NCBI RefSeq assembly: GCF_023921125.1 | Contig: NZ_CP099467.1 | Location: forward strand, 310,001 to 374,000 | Source of the DNA: Arthrobacter caoxuetaonis | Lineage (GTDB): Bacteria; Actinomycetota; Actinomycetes; Actinomycetales; Micrococcaceae | DNA: 64,000 nucleotides | Reading direction: 5' to 3' | Part shown: in pieces, positions 25,466 to 33,615 of the stretch | Layout: each line of letters begins with the position of its first letter | Position numbering within the stretch: position 1 is the stretch's first letter | Translations under genes and position numbers: made by a program | The notes under the pieces: generated by a model | Told to the model about the DNA's origin: nothing | Seen by the model: only the letters and a program-made list of their open reading frames with translations | The model's database searches: none

Positions 25466-26116
25466 ATGTTTACCGCTCCTGCCCGCAAGATGGCCAACGC
25501 CCTGGTCAACGCCATGATCTTCGTCGACCCCAAAGCCGTCGACGGCCGCGCCTACCTGACCGGGGTCCGCCTGCGGGTCCGCACGAACGTCTTCGACACC
25601 ACGGCCACCGACTCCTACCTGCTGGCACAGGGACGGGCCGAGGGAACCAGCCCGGGCGACACCTGGAGCGCCCTGCTGCCGGCCGGCAGCCTCAAAGGGG
25701 TTGCCGCGTCCCTGAAGCGATCCAAGACGGACGCCTCCGTCGACTTTGACGGCACCGCGGTGACGTTCCTGGTTAGCGGGGAGAAGTACCGGATCGAGAC
25801 CATGGAAGGCGTGGAACGGTTCGACCCCATGGATTCCCTGTTCCCTGACCTCATGGACTACTCGGCCAGCCCCGGGTACGCCGTTATCGACCCGGCCATC
25901 GCCGCGAAGCTCGGCAAGCTGAAGGACTACGACTCCGCCAACACCGTGGTGGACGCCCACCGTCCCCACGCCCTGGTCCTGGGCCTGAACCCGGCACCTT
26001 CCAAACCCGCCGTCGCCGCTTTCGGCTCCGACATGCGGATCCTCATCGCCACGCGCCGGGCACCATACGTCCCGGATGAGCTGTCCTACAGCGGCTGGAA
26101 TTCCTGGATGCCCTGA
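25466..26116 (+). CDS. DNA polymerase III beta-clamp-like protein
   Basis: 216 residues, ATG behind CGAAAGG. The sequence LTGVRLRVRTNVFDTTATDSYLLAQG...ALLPAGSLKG (about 27-75) is the clamp signature (GV.....L..ATD.YRL...LLP), followed by VDFDGTAVTFLVSGEKYRIETMEG-FDPMDSLFPD, and the end MRILIATRR resembles the clamp C-terminus. It is much shorter than DnaN (about 370 residues), as in phage-type clamp-like proteins. No replicative polymerase lies in the window. Confidence 0.65.
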   Translation: MFTAPARKMANALVNAMIFVDPKAVDGRAYLTGVRLRVRTNVFDTTATDSYLLAQGRAEGTSPGDTWSALLPAGSLKGVAASLKRSKTDASVDFDGTAVTFLVSGEKYRIETMEGVERFDPMDSLFPDLMDYSASPGYAVIDPAIAAKLGKLKDYDSANTVVDAHRPHALVLGLNPAPSKPAVAAFGSDMRILIATRRAPYVPDELSYSGWNSWMP

Positions 26117-26144
26117 CCCCGGAGGGCGGCCCGCGGACGGCGGT

Positions 26145-26175
26145 GGGGACAAACACCTGCCCGTCCGCACACATT
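26145..26175 (+). promoter_or_regulatory. CACATA-type promoter of the sigma gene
   Basis: CCGCACACATT, six bases (ATGGGT), then ATG 26182. The -35 position reads GGGGACAA, one of the weakest matches in the set, so this promoter may depend less on the GAGAG box. Confidence 0.7.
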
Positions 26176-26181
26176 ATGGGT

Positions 26182-27294
26182 ATGAGCGAGACCCACCCCG
26201 AGAACCTGGACCAGAACCCCGAAGCCGCATACGAAGGACCTGCGTCTCCGGAGACCCACCGGCAGCAGCGCGCAGATGACGTCAGAACGTACCTCAAAGC
26301 GATCGGCAAGTACCCCCTCCTCACCCGTGAGGATGAGCAGGACCTGGCTGCAGCCATGGAAGCAGGCCTCTACGCCGGCCAGCTCCTTGAGGAGAAGGAC
26401 GGGCTGTCCCGGCGCCGGGCACTGGAACTTGAACAGATCGTCCGCCTGGGCAGGGAGGCCTCGGACCGGTTCTTCCACTCCAACCTTCGCCTCGTCGTCT
26501 CCATCGCCAAGCGGTTCGGCGGCCGCGGCATGGACCTTCTGGACCTCATTCAGGAAGGCAACGCAGGCCTGATGATCGCCGTCGAACGCTTCGACTACAC
26601 GAAGGACTGCCGGTTCTCCACGTACGCCACCTGGTGGATCCGGCAGGCCATCAGCCGCGCGGTCGCAGACCAGAGCCGGGCGATCCGGTTCCCCGTCCAC
26701 TACCACGACGTTGTCGTAAAGGTGCACGCCATCACGACGAAGCTCGAGGTCGAATACGGGCGCAACCCCACGGCCGCCGAGATCGCAGAGGCCTCCGGGA
26801 TGACCGAGGAAGCTGTCCTGCTGGCCCAGAAGCGCTCCCAGCCGATGCTCTCCCTGGACGCCATGATGAGCGACGGCGAAACGGATGAGATCGGCCGTGC
26901 CGTTTTCGACGCCCGGATCGAGAACCTCTACGAGCCCGAAGCGCCGGAACCGTTCGACCATGCCGTCCACGCCGACATGAACCGCGTCATCATGGGACGG
27001 CTCCGGGAACTGCCCGAACGGGAGGCACACATCCTCGCCCTCCGGTGCGGCCTCGTAGACGGATGCCCCCGCACGCTCGAAGAAGTCGGGAACATCCTCG
27101 GCCTGACCCGCGAACGGATCCGCCAGCTCGAGGTCAAAGCCATCGACACCCTGCGGGAGCCGGCGAACGCCGCCCACCTCCTGGACTTCTACGAACCCGA
27201 CCAGGGCTACAGCGTCCCTGTCCGCACCGTCCGCCGGCGGACCGCGAAGGTCGTCGAGTTCCCGGGCACCGCTGTACACGCGGCAGCCGCCTGA
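26182..27294 (+). CDS. Sigma-70 family RNA polymerase sigma factor
   Basis: 370 residues. Region 1.2/2.1 begins at about 33 ([23 protein letters not shown]), region 2.2 is [19 protein letters not shown], regions 2.3-2.4 are [23 protein letters not shown] (about 144-167), region 3 is [18 protein letters not shown], and the region 4.2 HTH is [25 protein letters not shown] (about 295-320). Housekeeping-like group 1/2 architecture but without the long acidic N-terminus of actinobacterial SigA/HrdB. The C-terminal 40 residues after region 4 are an extra Arg-rich tail. A good candidate to read the GAGAG/CACATA promoters, one of which drives it; that link is inference. Confidence 0.9.
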   Translation: MSETHPENLDQNPEAAYEGPASPETHRQQRADDVRTYLKAIGKYPLLTREDEQDLAAAMEAGLYAGQLLEEKDGLSRRRALELEQIVRLGREASDRFFHSNLRLVVSIAKRFGGRGMDLLDLIQEGNAGLMIAVERFDYTKDCRFSTYATWWIRQAISRAVADQSRAIRFPVHYHDVVVKVHAITTKLEVEYGRNPTAAEIAEASGMTEEAVLLAQKRSQPMLSLDAMMSDGETDEIGRAVFDARIENLYEPEAPEPFDHAVHADMNRVIMGRLRELPEREAHILALRCGLVDGCPRTLEEVGNILGLTRERIRQLEVKAIDTLREPANAAHLLDFYEPDQGYSVPVRTVRRRTAKVVEFPGTAVHAAAA

Positions 27295-27318
27295 CTGCCC
27301 AGAAACCAGTCCGCCCCG

Positions 27319-28005
27319 CTAGGAGCGCAGCTGGTCGGTGCCGCGGATGATCTCCTGCTGGACTGCCAGGGTGTCTTCCCCAATGTTTTCCAGTGCGCTG
27401 ACGATCCGGTCCGTCGAATCATCCGGGTAGATGCGGGCGATGGAATCGTGGATGGACTCGAGCTTGTAGAGGTTCTCGATTTCTTCGACAGTCAAAAACC
27501 CGTCGTAGAGCTCGATTGGATGGCTGCGGACTTTCTCGTCCTCTTCCGGGAACCGTTCAAAGTTCGGAGAGTGATACCACATCTGAGCTGCACGAATCAG
27601 CTGTGTCACGTCGTACTCGCCAAGCCCGTCGGGTCGTTTACTCCGGACGGCATCTTCGATCGGGCCGACAACCGATAGCCGGTGCTGCTCGCGCTCAGCG
27701 CTGAACTTCGCTTCCCACTCAGGGATGTGCTTGTCTTTGGCCGGTTGTGGGTTAGCCGCAAACCACCTCTGGTGAAAGGCCTCCATTTCCTCGTTGATTC
27801 GGCGGTCGACCTCCTGTTCGAAGGATTTAGGGTAAGCAATTACAGCCTGGTCAACGATGGCGTCAGGAATCTCCACTGTTGACCAGAATTCGATGCACTT
27901 CTCCGCCGTGCGGAAAGGAGTCGGGTGCAGGTAGGTGCTGTCCAGTCTGTCGAACAGGGGGACATACACTGCAGGGGCTTGATGCGCTGCTTGCGGGACG
28001 GTCAT
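27319..28005 (-). CDS. Hypothetical protein, minus-strand insertion
   Basis: 228 residues from ATG 28005, chosen for its AAGGAG site. Helical, acidic, Trp- and Tyr-containing protein with no membrane segment (e.g. FPEEDEKVRSHPIELYDGFLTVEEIENLYKLE). It is a lone minus-strand gene between plus-strand units, uses fewer GC-ending codons than its neighbours, and has none of the window's promoter motifs, which suggests separate acquisition. Not recognised; a defence or regulatory role is only speculation. Confidence 0.7.
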   Translation of the reverse strand: MTVPQAAHQAPAVYVPLFDRLDSTYLHPTPFRTAEKCIEFWSTVEIPDAIVDQAVIAYPKSFEQEVDRRINEEMEAFHQRWFAANPQPAKDKHIPEWEAKFSAEREQHRLSVVGPIEDAVRSKRPDGLGEYDVTQLIRAAQMWYHSPNFERFPEEDEKVRSHPIELYDGFLTVEEIENLYKLESIHDSIARIYPDDSTDRIVSALENIGEDTLAVQQEIIRGTDQLRS

Positions 28006-28084
28006 TGCGGCTCCTTGTGGTCTCCATCTGAGCCTTGTTGGGCCGTGCCCTGTTGTCCAACTGTGTCGTGCCACATGACGGGCC

Positions 28085-28115
28085 GGTGACAGACCCCTGG
28101 CCTTCCGCACACATA
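28085..28115 (+). promoter_or_regulatory. GAGAG/CACATA promoter (leaderless)
   Basis: GGTGACAG, 12 bases, CCGCACACATA, six bases, then ATG 28122. Confidence 0.8.
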
Positions 28116-28121
28116 GGGGTC

Positions 28122-28499
28122 ATGAGCACAAACCTCGAGCGAATCACCGATATGGCTGCTGCTGCCGGCAACCCGGAATGGCACGTCTCCGACGGACACG
28201 ACGCCCTCGTTTACTTCCACATCATCGCCGACGCCGTTGACTCGCCCTATGGCCGCAACGCCCTCAACTTCGATGGTGACGCCCGGACCGCCTACTACGT
28301 TGCCGCCGCGGTGAACAGTGCTCCGGCGATGGCCGCTTCCCTCATCTCACTGTCGGCGCTGGCCGAGTCGATCCCCGACGACGCACCCGATGCGCTGCGC
28401 GAAATGGCCGCCGCCATCCTGGACGCTGCAGCCTCCGTGCCGGATGTCCGTGCCACCCCTGGACAGTTCACCCGGGTAGCCGAAGGCCACGCAGCATGA
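28122..28499 (+). CDS. Hypothetical protein
   Basis: 125 residues, Ala/Asp-rich and mostly helical. Leaderless; first of five genes joined by ATGA-type overlaps up to 30.4 kb. The unit is a typical plasmid accessory operon without recognisable domains. Confidence 0.6.
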   Translation: MSTNLERITDMAAAAGNPEWHVSDGHDALVYFHIIADAVDSPYGRNALNFDGDARTAYYVAAAVNSAPAMAASLISLSALAESIPDDAPDALREMAAAILDAAASVPDVRATPGQFTRVAEGHAA

Positions 28500-28840
28500 G
28501 CTCCGGAAGTTCATCGACTCCCGGCGCAGAGGAACCCTTCTGGGGTAAAAATGCAGGTGAGGCCCATGATTCACGGCCTGAAGCTGACCGTCCGCACGAT
28601 CCTGAAAGGACCGCTGAAGTGGGAGCACCCGTCACCGGCCCGATCCATCTGGCTGCCCTTGGCCACGGAGCGACAGTGCGTTTCAACGGGCGCTTCGGTC
28701 CGGGACTGGCGCTGCGCAACGAGGACGGCACCTGGTCTGCCACAGGCATGAGCACTCCCCTGTGTTCCGAAGAGCTCTGGGGTATCGCCGATAACCTGAC
28801 GGTCCTCTCCACGGGACGTGTCCTGGAGCGCCGTGCCTGA
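28496..28840 (+). CDS. Hypothetical protein
   Basis: 114 residues, ATGA-coupled. The first 50 residues are polar and disordered-looking; the rest (ATVRFNGRFGPGLALRNEDGTW) is beta-type. Unknown. Confidence 0.55.
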   Translation: MSSGSSSTPGAEEPFWGKNAGEAHDSRPEADRPHDPERTAEVGAPVTGPIHLAALGHGATVRFNGRFGPGLALRNEDGTWSATGMSTPLCSEELWGIADNLTVLSTGRVLERRA

Positions 28841-29237
28841 TACGTCCCCGGCCGCCGGCACCCTGCTGGAATCCATCACAGCCGCCCACCAGTTCACCCA
28901 CAGCACCGATGGGGATGGCTGGTCTGAACGGCTGCTTGAAAGCTATGACTGTTCCTGCGGCAGAAGCCATTACGCGATCTGGGTGCAGGAGGATCCGGGG
29001 CTGACTGGACGGAAAGAATTCCTGGAACGCGTCGGCTCCTACTGGGATGAGCATTCAGCGCATCTGGCCAGCGTGCTGGTCCCGGCGCTTGAAGCCGCGT
29101 GGGATGCAGGCCGGACCGTCGGCGCCGAGCAGACAGCACGGCCCACACGCATCGACCTTGCCGGTGACCGCAACCCGTACCGCCGCAGCGATCCTGTGCG
29201 CGGCTCCGCCCTTCAGTTTCCCCGGGAAGCCGCATGA
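28833..29237 (+). CDS. Hypothetical protein
   Basis: 134 residues from GTG 28833 (GGAG upstream). Contains YDCSCGRSHYAIWV (about 38-51), a CxC/H pattern that may bind zinc, and a Trp-rich helix. Coupled to the next gene by ATGA. Confidence 0.6.
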   Translation: MPDTSPAAGTLLESITAAHQFTHSTDGDGWSERLLESYDCSCGRSHYAIWVQEDPGLTGRKEFLERVGSYWDEHSAHLASVLVPALEAAWDAGRTVGAEQTARPTRIDLAGDRNPYRRSDPVRGSALQFPREAA

Positions 29238-30067
29238 GGGTCCTCAGGCGACGGCCTGCCCTTCCGGCTGAACCCTCCGAGGTGGCGGACCAGGGCGACC
29301 TGGACGAGCTGCCGGAGACTGAGGCAGGCATTGAACCGGGCCCTGAGCTGGACGCTGAACCTGTTCTGGCGGAACCCGAGAAGATCGGCGTGTACGGGAC
29401 TGACACGGGCATCACCATCGTCGCCATGGACGGCACGAGATACTCCGCCACCATGTCCTTCCCGATACCCATGGCGCAGCGGACCTGCGCAGACGGGCCC
29501 CACCCGCGGGCATTGCCGACGGCGCTGGTCATCGACGGCGCTGGCGTGAAAACCGACTGGTTCCCGGGAGGAGACAACGGCCTGCCCCGGGAAGTGGACG
29601 AAGAGGTTCATGCCTACTTCCTCAACGTGATCCGGTGGGAGCACACCATCGCCGAGCACAACGGGATGCTTCCCGTCCTCGAATCGGTCATCGACACGTA
29701 CCGGGCAGTGGATCCCGGGGCCGGCGTTGAACAGATCAGGGCAGCCGATGCCGCCTTCAATGCGATGGCTGGTGAACCCTGGGCTTCACGTGAAATTGCC
29801 CTCTGGGTGGGCCGCGGCTACGTTCCCGCCGACGAGCACAGGGTGAAGGTCCGTTCCCTGGAGTCCACGGTCCGTGACCTCCGAAGCCGGGAGCCGGAGG
29901 ACGCGCCGCCCATGTCTCCGCGTGAAGAGCGAGTTCGTGAAGAGCGCAGCCGCAGAGGCATAATGGAAATACTAAACATGCTTTGTAGTCAGGGCAGGAA
30001 AGTGCCCGATAACCGGGCCGGCCCTGATGACGTCCATGCGGCGGACACCCGCCTTGACGCCGCGTAG
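29234..30067 (+). CDS. Hypothetical protein
   Basis: 277 residues. A Glu/Pro-rich first 50 residues, a beta-rich segment around 55-110, then helices and an Arg/Glu-rich coiled-coil-like region (205-235). No recognised family. Fourth gene of the 28122 operon. Confidence 0.6.
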   Translation: MRVLRRRPALPAEPSEVADQGDLDELPETEAGIEPGPELDAEPVLAEPEKIGVYGTDTGITIVAMDGTRYSATMSFPIPMAQRTCADGPHPRALPTALVIDGAGVKTDWFPGGDNGLPREVDEEVHAYFLNVIRWEHTIAEHNGMLPVLESVIDTYRAVDPGAGVEQIRAADAAFNAMAGEPWASREIALWVGRGYVPADEHRVKVRSLESTVRDLRSREPEDAPPMSPREERVREERSRRGIMEILNMLCSQGRKVPDNRAGPDDVHAADTRLDAA

Positions 30068-30081
30068 TCAGAGAGGTGTCC

Positions 30082-30399
30082 GTGACCATCATTGACCTGA
30101 GCACTTCCGGGGACCTGCGGGAGTTCACGCTGGAAGTCTCCGCCCACGCGGACATCAGCCGGGGCAACCTGGATCCGAGACCAACCCTCATCCAGGCCCG
30201 TGCAGCACGAACCCCGGACGGGTACACGAGTGCCGACACCCGTGTCCTGAGCGAAGAATTCACGTGGACGACCATCCTTAGCTTCACCGACGACCTGGCT
30301 GCCGTCCCGGCTGCCCGGCCCGGCGAGGAGTTCCCCGGGACGCTTGCCCGTTACGGCCAGGAGCTCATCGACCGGACCATCCGGATCATCTCCCTCTAA
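30082..30399 (+). CDS. Small hypothetical protein
   Basis: 105 residues from GTG 30082 with GAGAGG upstream (GTG 30076 would add two residues). Beta-rich with Thr and Ser. Last gene of its operon; the next promoter begins immediately after the stop. Confidence 0.55.
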   Translation: MTIIDLSTSGDLREFTLEVSAHADISRGNLDPRPTLIQARAARTPDGYTSADTRVLSEEFTWTTILSFTDDLAAVPAARPGEEFPGTLARYGQELIDRTIRIISL

Positions 30400-30401
30400 C
30401 C

Positions 30402-30432
30402 GAAGAGAGACCCTTCACCGTCCGCACACATA
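30402..30432 (+). promoter_or_regulatory. GAGAG/CACATA promoter (leadered)
   Basis: GAAGAGAG, 12 bases, CCGCACACATA; leader of about 80 bases to ATG 30514. Confidence 0.75.
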
Positions 30433-30513
30433 GTGGACGCGACCGGCATACCGCCGTTCGCTGACCTTCGTGCGGCCGCTGCATTCCTTCGGCTGCCCCG
30501 ATCGAAAGACACT

Positions 30514-30792
30514 ATGCAGCTGCAGAAAAGATCCATCCGCAATGTCCTGAAGAACAACCGCGGCTACTCCCTCGTTGACCTGCTTGTAGGCCTCATTGCC
30601 ATGGGCATGCTCGGCTTCGTGGCCATTGGCGCCGCCTATGCGAGCATGTCGGGGACCCTGGGAATCTTCCTGGCGGTTATGGCCGGTCTCGTCGGCATCG
30701 GAGGCATCGGCGCTTACTCCTACACCCTGTGGAAGAAAGGTGCCTCACGTACAACGGCCGAGGCTAAGCCGGTCACCTACAGGAGCCGTTAG
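30514..30792 (+). CDS. Type IV pilin-like small membrane protein
   Basis: 92 residues. After a basic leader of about 16 residues the sequence NNRG-YSLVDLLVGLIAMGML has the prepilin layout: a Gly just before an aromatic residue, an acidic residue at +5 (Asp for Glu) and a long hydrophobic helix. A second hydrophobic segment follows (about 48-66), unlike true pilins, then a basic tail. It could be a diverged pseudopilin or simply a two-helix membrane protein. No pilus assembly ATPase or prepilin peptidase is in the window. Confidence 0.6.
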   Translation: MQLQKRSIRNVLKNNRGYSLVDLLVGLIAMGMLGFVAIGAAYASMSGTLGIFLAVMAGLVGIGGIGAYSYTLWKKGASRTTAEAKPVTYRSR

Positions 30793-31073
30793 TGGGCGAC
30801 AGGAAACGCATGACAGCACGTGAGGCACTCCGGAATGCCCGCGGGCAGTTCAGCGTCACGGAAGTCATCCTGGCCATGGCCATCATCGGCTGCCTGTCCC
30901 TCGCCCTCATCTCCATGCTCTCTGCCAATCCGTACGGGTACATGCCGGACATGGACACGGTGAAGACCGTCCTTGGCATCGCGGCGATCATCATTTTCGG
31001 TGCAGCCCTGGGCGGTTACGCCTACTTCCTCCGCCGGCGTACAGCAGCCAGGCAGAAACAGCTGCAGAAGTAA
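30792..31073 (+). CDS. Type IV pilin-like small membrane protein
   Basis: 93 residues from GTG 30792, overlapping the previous stop (TAGTG). Same layout as its neighbour: a basic leader (about 1-18), then ARGQ-FSVTEVILAMAIIG with Glu at +5 from the Phe, though Gln rather than Gly precedes it. A second hydrophobic helix (about 58-78) ends in RRRTAARQ. The coupled pair looks like a duplicated prepilin-signal family with two membrane helices. Confidence 0.6.
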   Translation: MGDRKRMTAREALRNARGQFSVTEVILAMAIIGCLSLALISMLSANPYGYMPDMDTVKTVLGIAAIIIFGAALGGYAYFLRRRTAARQKQLQK

Positions 31074-31167
31074 CCCCACCGGGCAGGGCTCCGGCAGTAC
31101 TTATCGACTCGCACTGTCCATGGGGACGCCGTCGTAATGTGCTGTCCGGGGCCCCGCCTGTCTGGGC

Positions 31168-31198
31168 GGTGAGCGATGCCTCGCCGTCCGCACACATA
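31168..31198 (+). promoter_or_regulatory. GAGAG/CACATA promoter (leaderless)
   Basis: GGTGAGCG, 12 bases, CCGCACACATA, six bases, then ATG 31205. Confidence 0.85.
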
Positions 31199-31204
31199 GG
31201 GATT

Positions 31205-31438
31205 ATGGATAAGAACGTCAGCCCGGAAATCAAGGCAGCAGCACGCGACCTCCTCGGCCATTACAACCGCCCCGGCGGCACCCAGCCCGGCGGTTTCCGC
31301 GCAGGTCTGTTCGACATCTGGATGAAGGCTGACCACCTGAACCCGGCACGCCTGACCATCGCCTTTCCCGAGGTTGCCGTGGCCGTGAATGCGCTCCGCT
31401 TCGGCAGCGATGAAGAACTGCAGGATCTGGCTCGGTGA
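31205..31438 (+). CDS. Small hypothetical protein
   Basis: 77 residues, Gly/Pro-containing N-terminus and a hydrophobic C-terminal half (LTIAFPEVAVAVNALRFG). Leaderless; overlaps the next gene by GTGA. Confidence 0.6.
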   Translation: MDKNVSPEIKAAARDLLGHYNRPGGTQPGGFRAGLFDIWMKADHLNPARLTIAFPEVAVAVNALRFGSDEELQDLAR

Positions 31439-31767
31439 AAGCTGTCAGCAGTCCGCAGGTTCCCGTACTGGAAGCCATGGCGGCAACCCTCGATGCGCAT
31501 GCTCCCGTACGACGGGGCAACGGGATGGTGGGGAGCACCTGCCCCAATGCCCTGTGCCGGGAGCCGGTCTTCATCACCACCCGGGAAGCGCAGAACCACC
31601 AGACCCTCAAGGTCCTCCAGGCCCTCAGAATCAACCCTGCCAACGAGGAACGGGCAAGTGCTGAACTGGCCGCCCTGCTCGGTTTCGGTAGCACTGAAGC
31701 CGTCCCGGGCACCTTCGAAGCACGTTCGGGCTACTCTCCTATGCGACAAGTCATGGAGGTCGCATGA
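31435..31767 (+). CDS. Hypothetical protein
   Basis: 110 residues from GTG 31435. CPNALCREP at about 38 may be a zinc knuckle; the rest is helical. ATGA overlap with the next gene. Confidence 0.55.
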   Translation: MKAVSSPQVPVLEAMAATLDAHAPVRRGNGMVGSTCPNALCREPVFITTREAQNHQTLKVLQALRINPANEERASAELAALLGFGSTEAVPGTFEARSGYSPMRQVMEVA

Positions 31768-32294
31768 ACACCCTGTTCAGCACAAAACATGCCCACCGCC
31801 GCAAGGCCCTAACCGCCGCCCGTAACTCTGCTGCCGTCATCGTCACGGCGCTCATCGTCGCTGCGGCCGTGTGGTCGTTTACCACCAGGCAGGCATCAGC
31901 TGATCCCGGAAGAGGTGACGCCCTCCTGTCCACCCTTTTGGTGACGACCGCCGACACGAAGGAGAGCCGGGAGCTGCTCGCCGATACCTATCAGGCAGCA
32001 GACACCAGCCTGATCTCCGATGCTGACCGCGAGGAAACCCGCGACCTCATCACCCGGACATACGACTACGAGTGCGTCCGTGAAGCACTGGCCTGGTATT
32101 CGCGCGGGCTCGGGGTCAACGATGAAACCTGGGATCAGGCCAGTGCAGTGCTGACCTTCGCGCACACCTCGAACCCTGCCGGGAAGGTCATCGTCGACGG
32201 TGCCGGCGAAGCCATTGAACTCGTCAAAGACAACGCAGTGCTGCTGACGCCCGTAGATCTCACGAGCATGCTCACGATGTGCGGTATGCCCTGA
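31764..32294 (+). CDS. Secreted or membrane-anchored protein
   Basis: 176 residues. Basic N-terminus, hydrophobic helix at about 22-42 ending near ASADPG, which could be a signal peptide cut or an anchor. The exported part is acidic and Thr/Asp-rich with two Cys (about 97 and 174). Third gene of its operon. No family recognised. Confidence 0.6.
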   Translation: MNTLFSTKHAHRRKALTAARNSAAVIVTALIVAAAVWSFTTRQASADPGRGDALLSTLLVTTADTKESRELLADTYQAADTSLISDADREETRDLITRTYDYECVREALAWYSRGLGVNDETWDQASAVLTFAHTSNPAGKVIVDGAGEAIELVKDNAVLLTPVDLTSMLTMCGMP

Positions 32295-32360
32295 CCAGCT
32301 CTGGCATGACGGCCCGGGCGGTTGTAGCCTGACCGGACATTCCCGCGTCAGGAGGACAGT

Positions 32361-32588
32361 ATGCCCAAAGGCGACATCGAGACTTACCACGAGAACGGAA
32401 CCTGGCAGTCCCGCCGCGAAGGCACAGGTGAGGCGCCGTTCGGACGCAGCACTACGAAGGATGAAGCAGTCCGGATCGGACGCGACCGGGCCCGCGAGCT
32501 GAAGGTCGAGCACCTCATCAAGAACATGAACGGGACGATCGCGGAGAAGAACAGCTACGGAAACGATCCGAGGAACATCCCCGGCTGA
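32361..32588 (+). CDS. DUF2188-family protein
   Basis: 75 residues behind an AGGAGG site. HENGTWQSRREGTGEAPFGRSTTKDEAVRIGRDRARELKVEHLI matches the small DUF2188 family (W.v...g......f.tk.eAv..g...A), whose function is unknown. Two bases upstream of the DNA ligase gene, so co-expressed. Confidence 0.75.
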   Translation: MPKGDIETYHENGTWQSRREGTGEAPFGRSTTKDEAVRIGRDRARELKVEHLIKNMNGTIAEKNSYGNDPRNIPG

Positions 32589-32590
32589 CC

Positions 32591-33573
32591 ATGGCAGCAC
32601 CGCGTCCGCCGGTACCGCTTTCCCTGGCCAAACCAGTCGAGGGAATCCCCGCATCAGCTGCCCTGCCCGGCGGCTGCGTGTACGAGCCCAAATGGGACGG
32701 CTTCCGGGTCGCTGTCCACGTTGACGAGCAGGGCGCAGGCATCTGGTCCCGTGCCGGGAAAGACCTCACGGCACGGTTCCCGGACCTCGCAGAGGCCGCG
32801 GCAGAACAGATTCCGCCCGGGTACATCCTGGACGGGGAAGCAGTCGTCTGGGCCGGGGAACGCCTGGACTTCGCAGCCCTGCAGTCAAGGATGAGCGCCG
32901 GACGCCGGACACTGCCCGCCCTGGCCCGTCAGGCACCTGCATCCCTTGCCGTTTTCGACATGCTGGCCCTGGCCGGCACCGACATCCGGGAACTGCCCCT
33001 GCACGTCAGGCGCGAACTCATGGTCGAGCTGGCAGCCGACTGGGAACCACCCCTGAACCTTTCCCCGGCCACCATGGACCGGGACGAAGCTGCCGCCTGG
33101 TTCAGCAACCTTGCCTCGGCCGGCATCGAAGGCCTCGTCGTCAAAGGCGCCGGACAGACCTATACCGGCGACCGCCAGTGGCTCAAGGTCCGCCACCGGC
33201 ACCCCGTCGACGTCGTCTGCGCTGCCGTGCTCGGATCCGTGCACCGCCCGTCAGTCCTTGTCCTGGGGCTCCCATCCGGCAGCCGGCTCAGGATCGTGGC
33301 AGGACCGTACCGCTCGAGCAGGGCGCCTCCCGGCTCGCCGGCCGGATCCTGGAACCCGCCGACACAGACCATCCATGGCCCCAGGAGGTCAGCCCTCGAA
33401 TCCTGGACCGGTTCACGGGCAGGACCGATCCGGTACGCCTCGCCCGGGTGAAGCCGATCGCCGTCGAAGTCTCCGTGGACACGGCCTTCGAGAACGGATC
33501 CTTCCGCCACCCCGTTAGGCTCCTGCGCCTTCGGCCCGACATGGACGCCGGGGACGTCGCCGCACCGGTGTGA
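32591..33573 (+). pseudogene. ATP-dependent DNA ligase, frameshifted
   Basis: A LigD-type ligase domain. Motif I YEPKWDGFRV (K34 the adenylated lysine), motif III ILDGEAVVW, motif IV EGLVVKGAGQTY and motif V QWLKVRH are intact in the first frame. Near 33,295-33,302 the OB-domain sequence jumps to the -1 frame (LRIV in one, GRTVPLE...LEPADTDHPWP and RHPVRLLRLRPD in the other), with the second frame ending at 33573 just before the next promoter; the first frame ends at 33451. One missing base explains it. Either the C-terminal domain is lost, or the read has an error. Confidence 0.75.
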
Positions 33574-33578
33574 GCAGT

Positions 33579-33609
33579 GGGGAGAGCGCCGGGGCTGTCC
33601 GCACACATG
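33579..33609 (+). promoter_or_regulatory. GAGAG/CACATA promoter (leaderless)
   Basis: GGGGAGAG, 12 bases, CCGCACACATG, six bases, then ATG 33616. Confidence 0.8.
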
Positions 33610-33615
33610 GGATGC

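Noticed and set aside
33290..33305. Programmed -1 frameshift in the DNA ligase
   Set aside because: No slippery heptanucleotide and no clear downstream structure at the switch point; a missing base is the simpler explanation.
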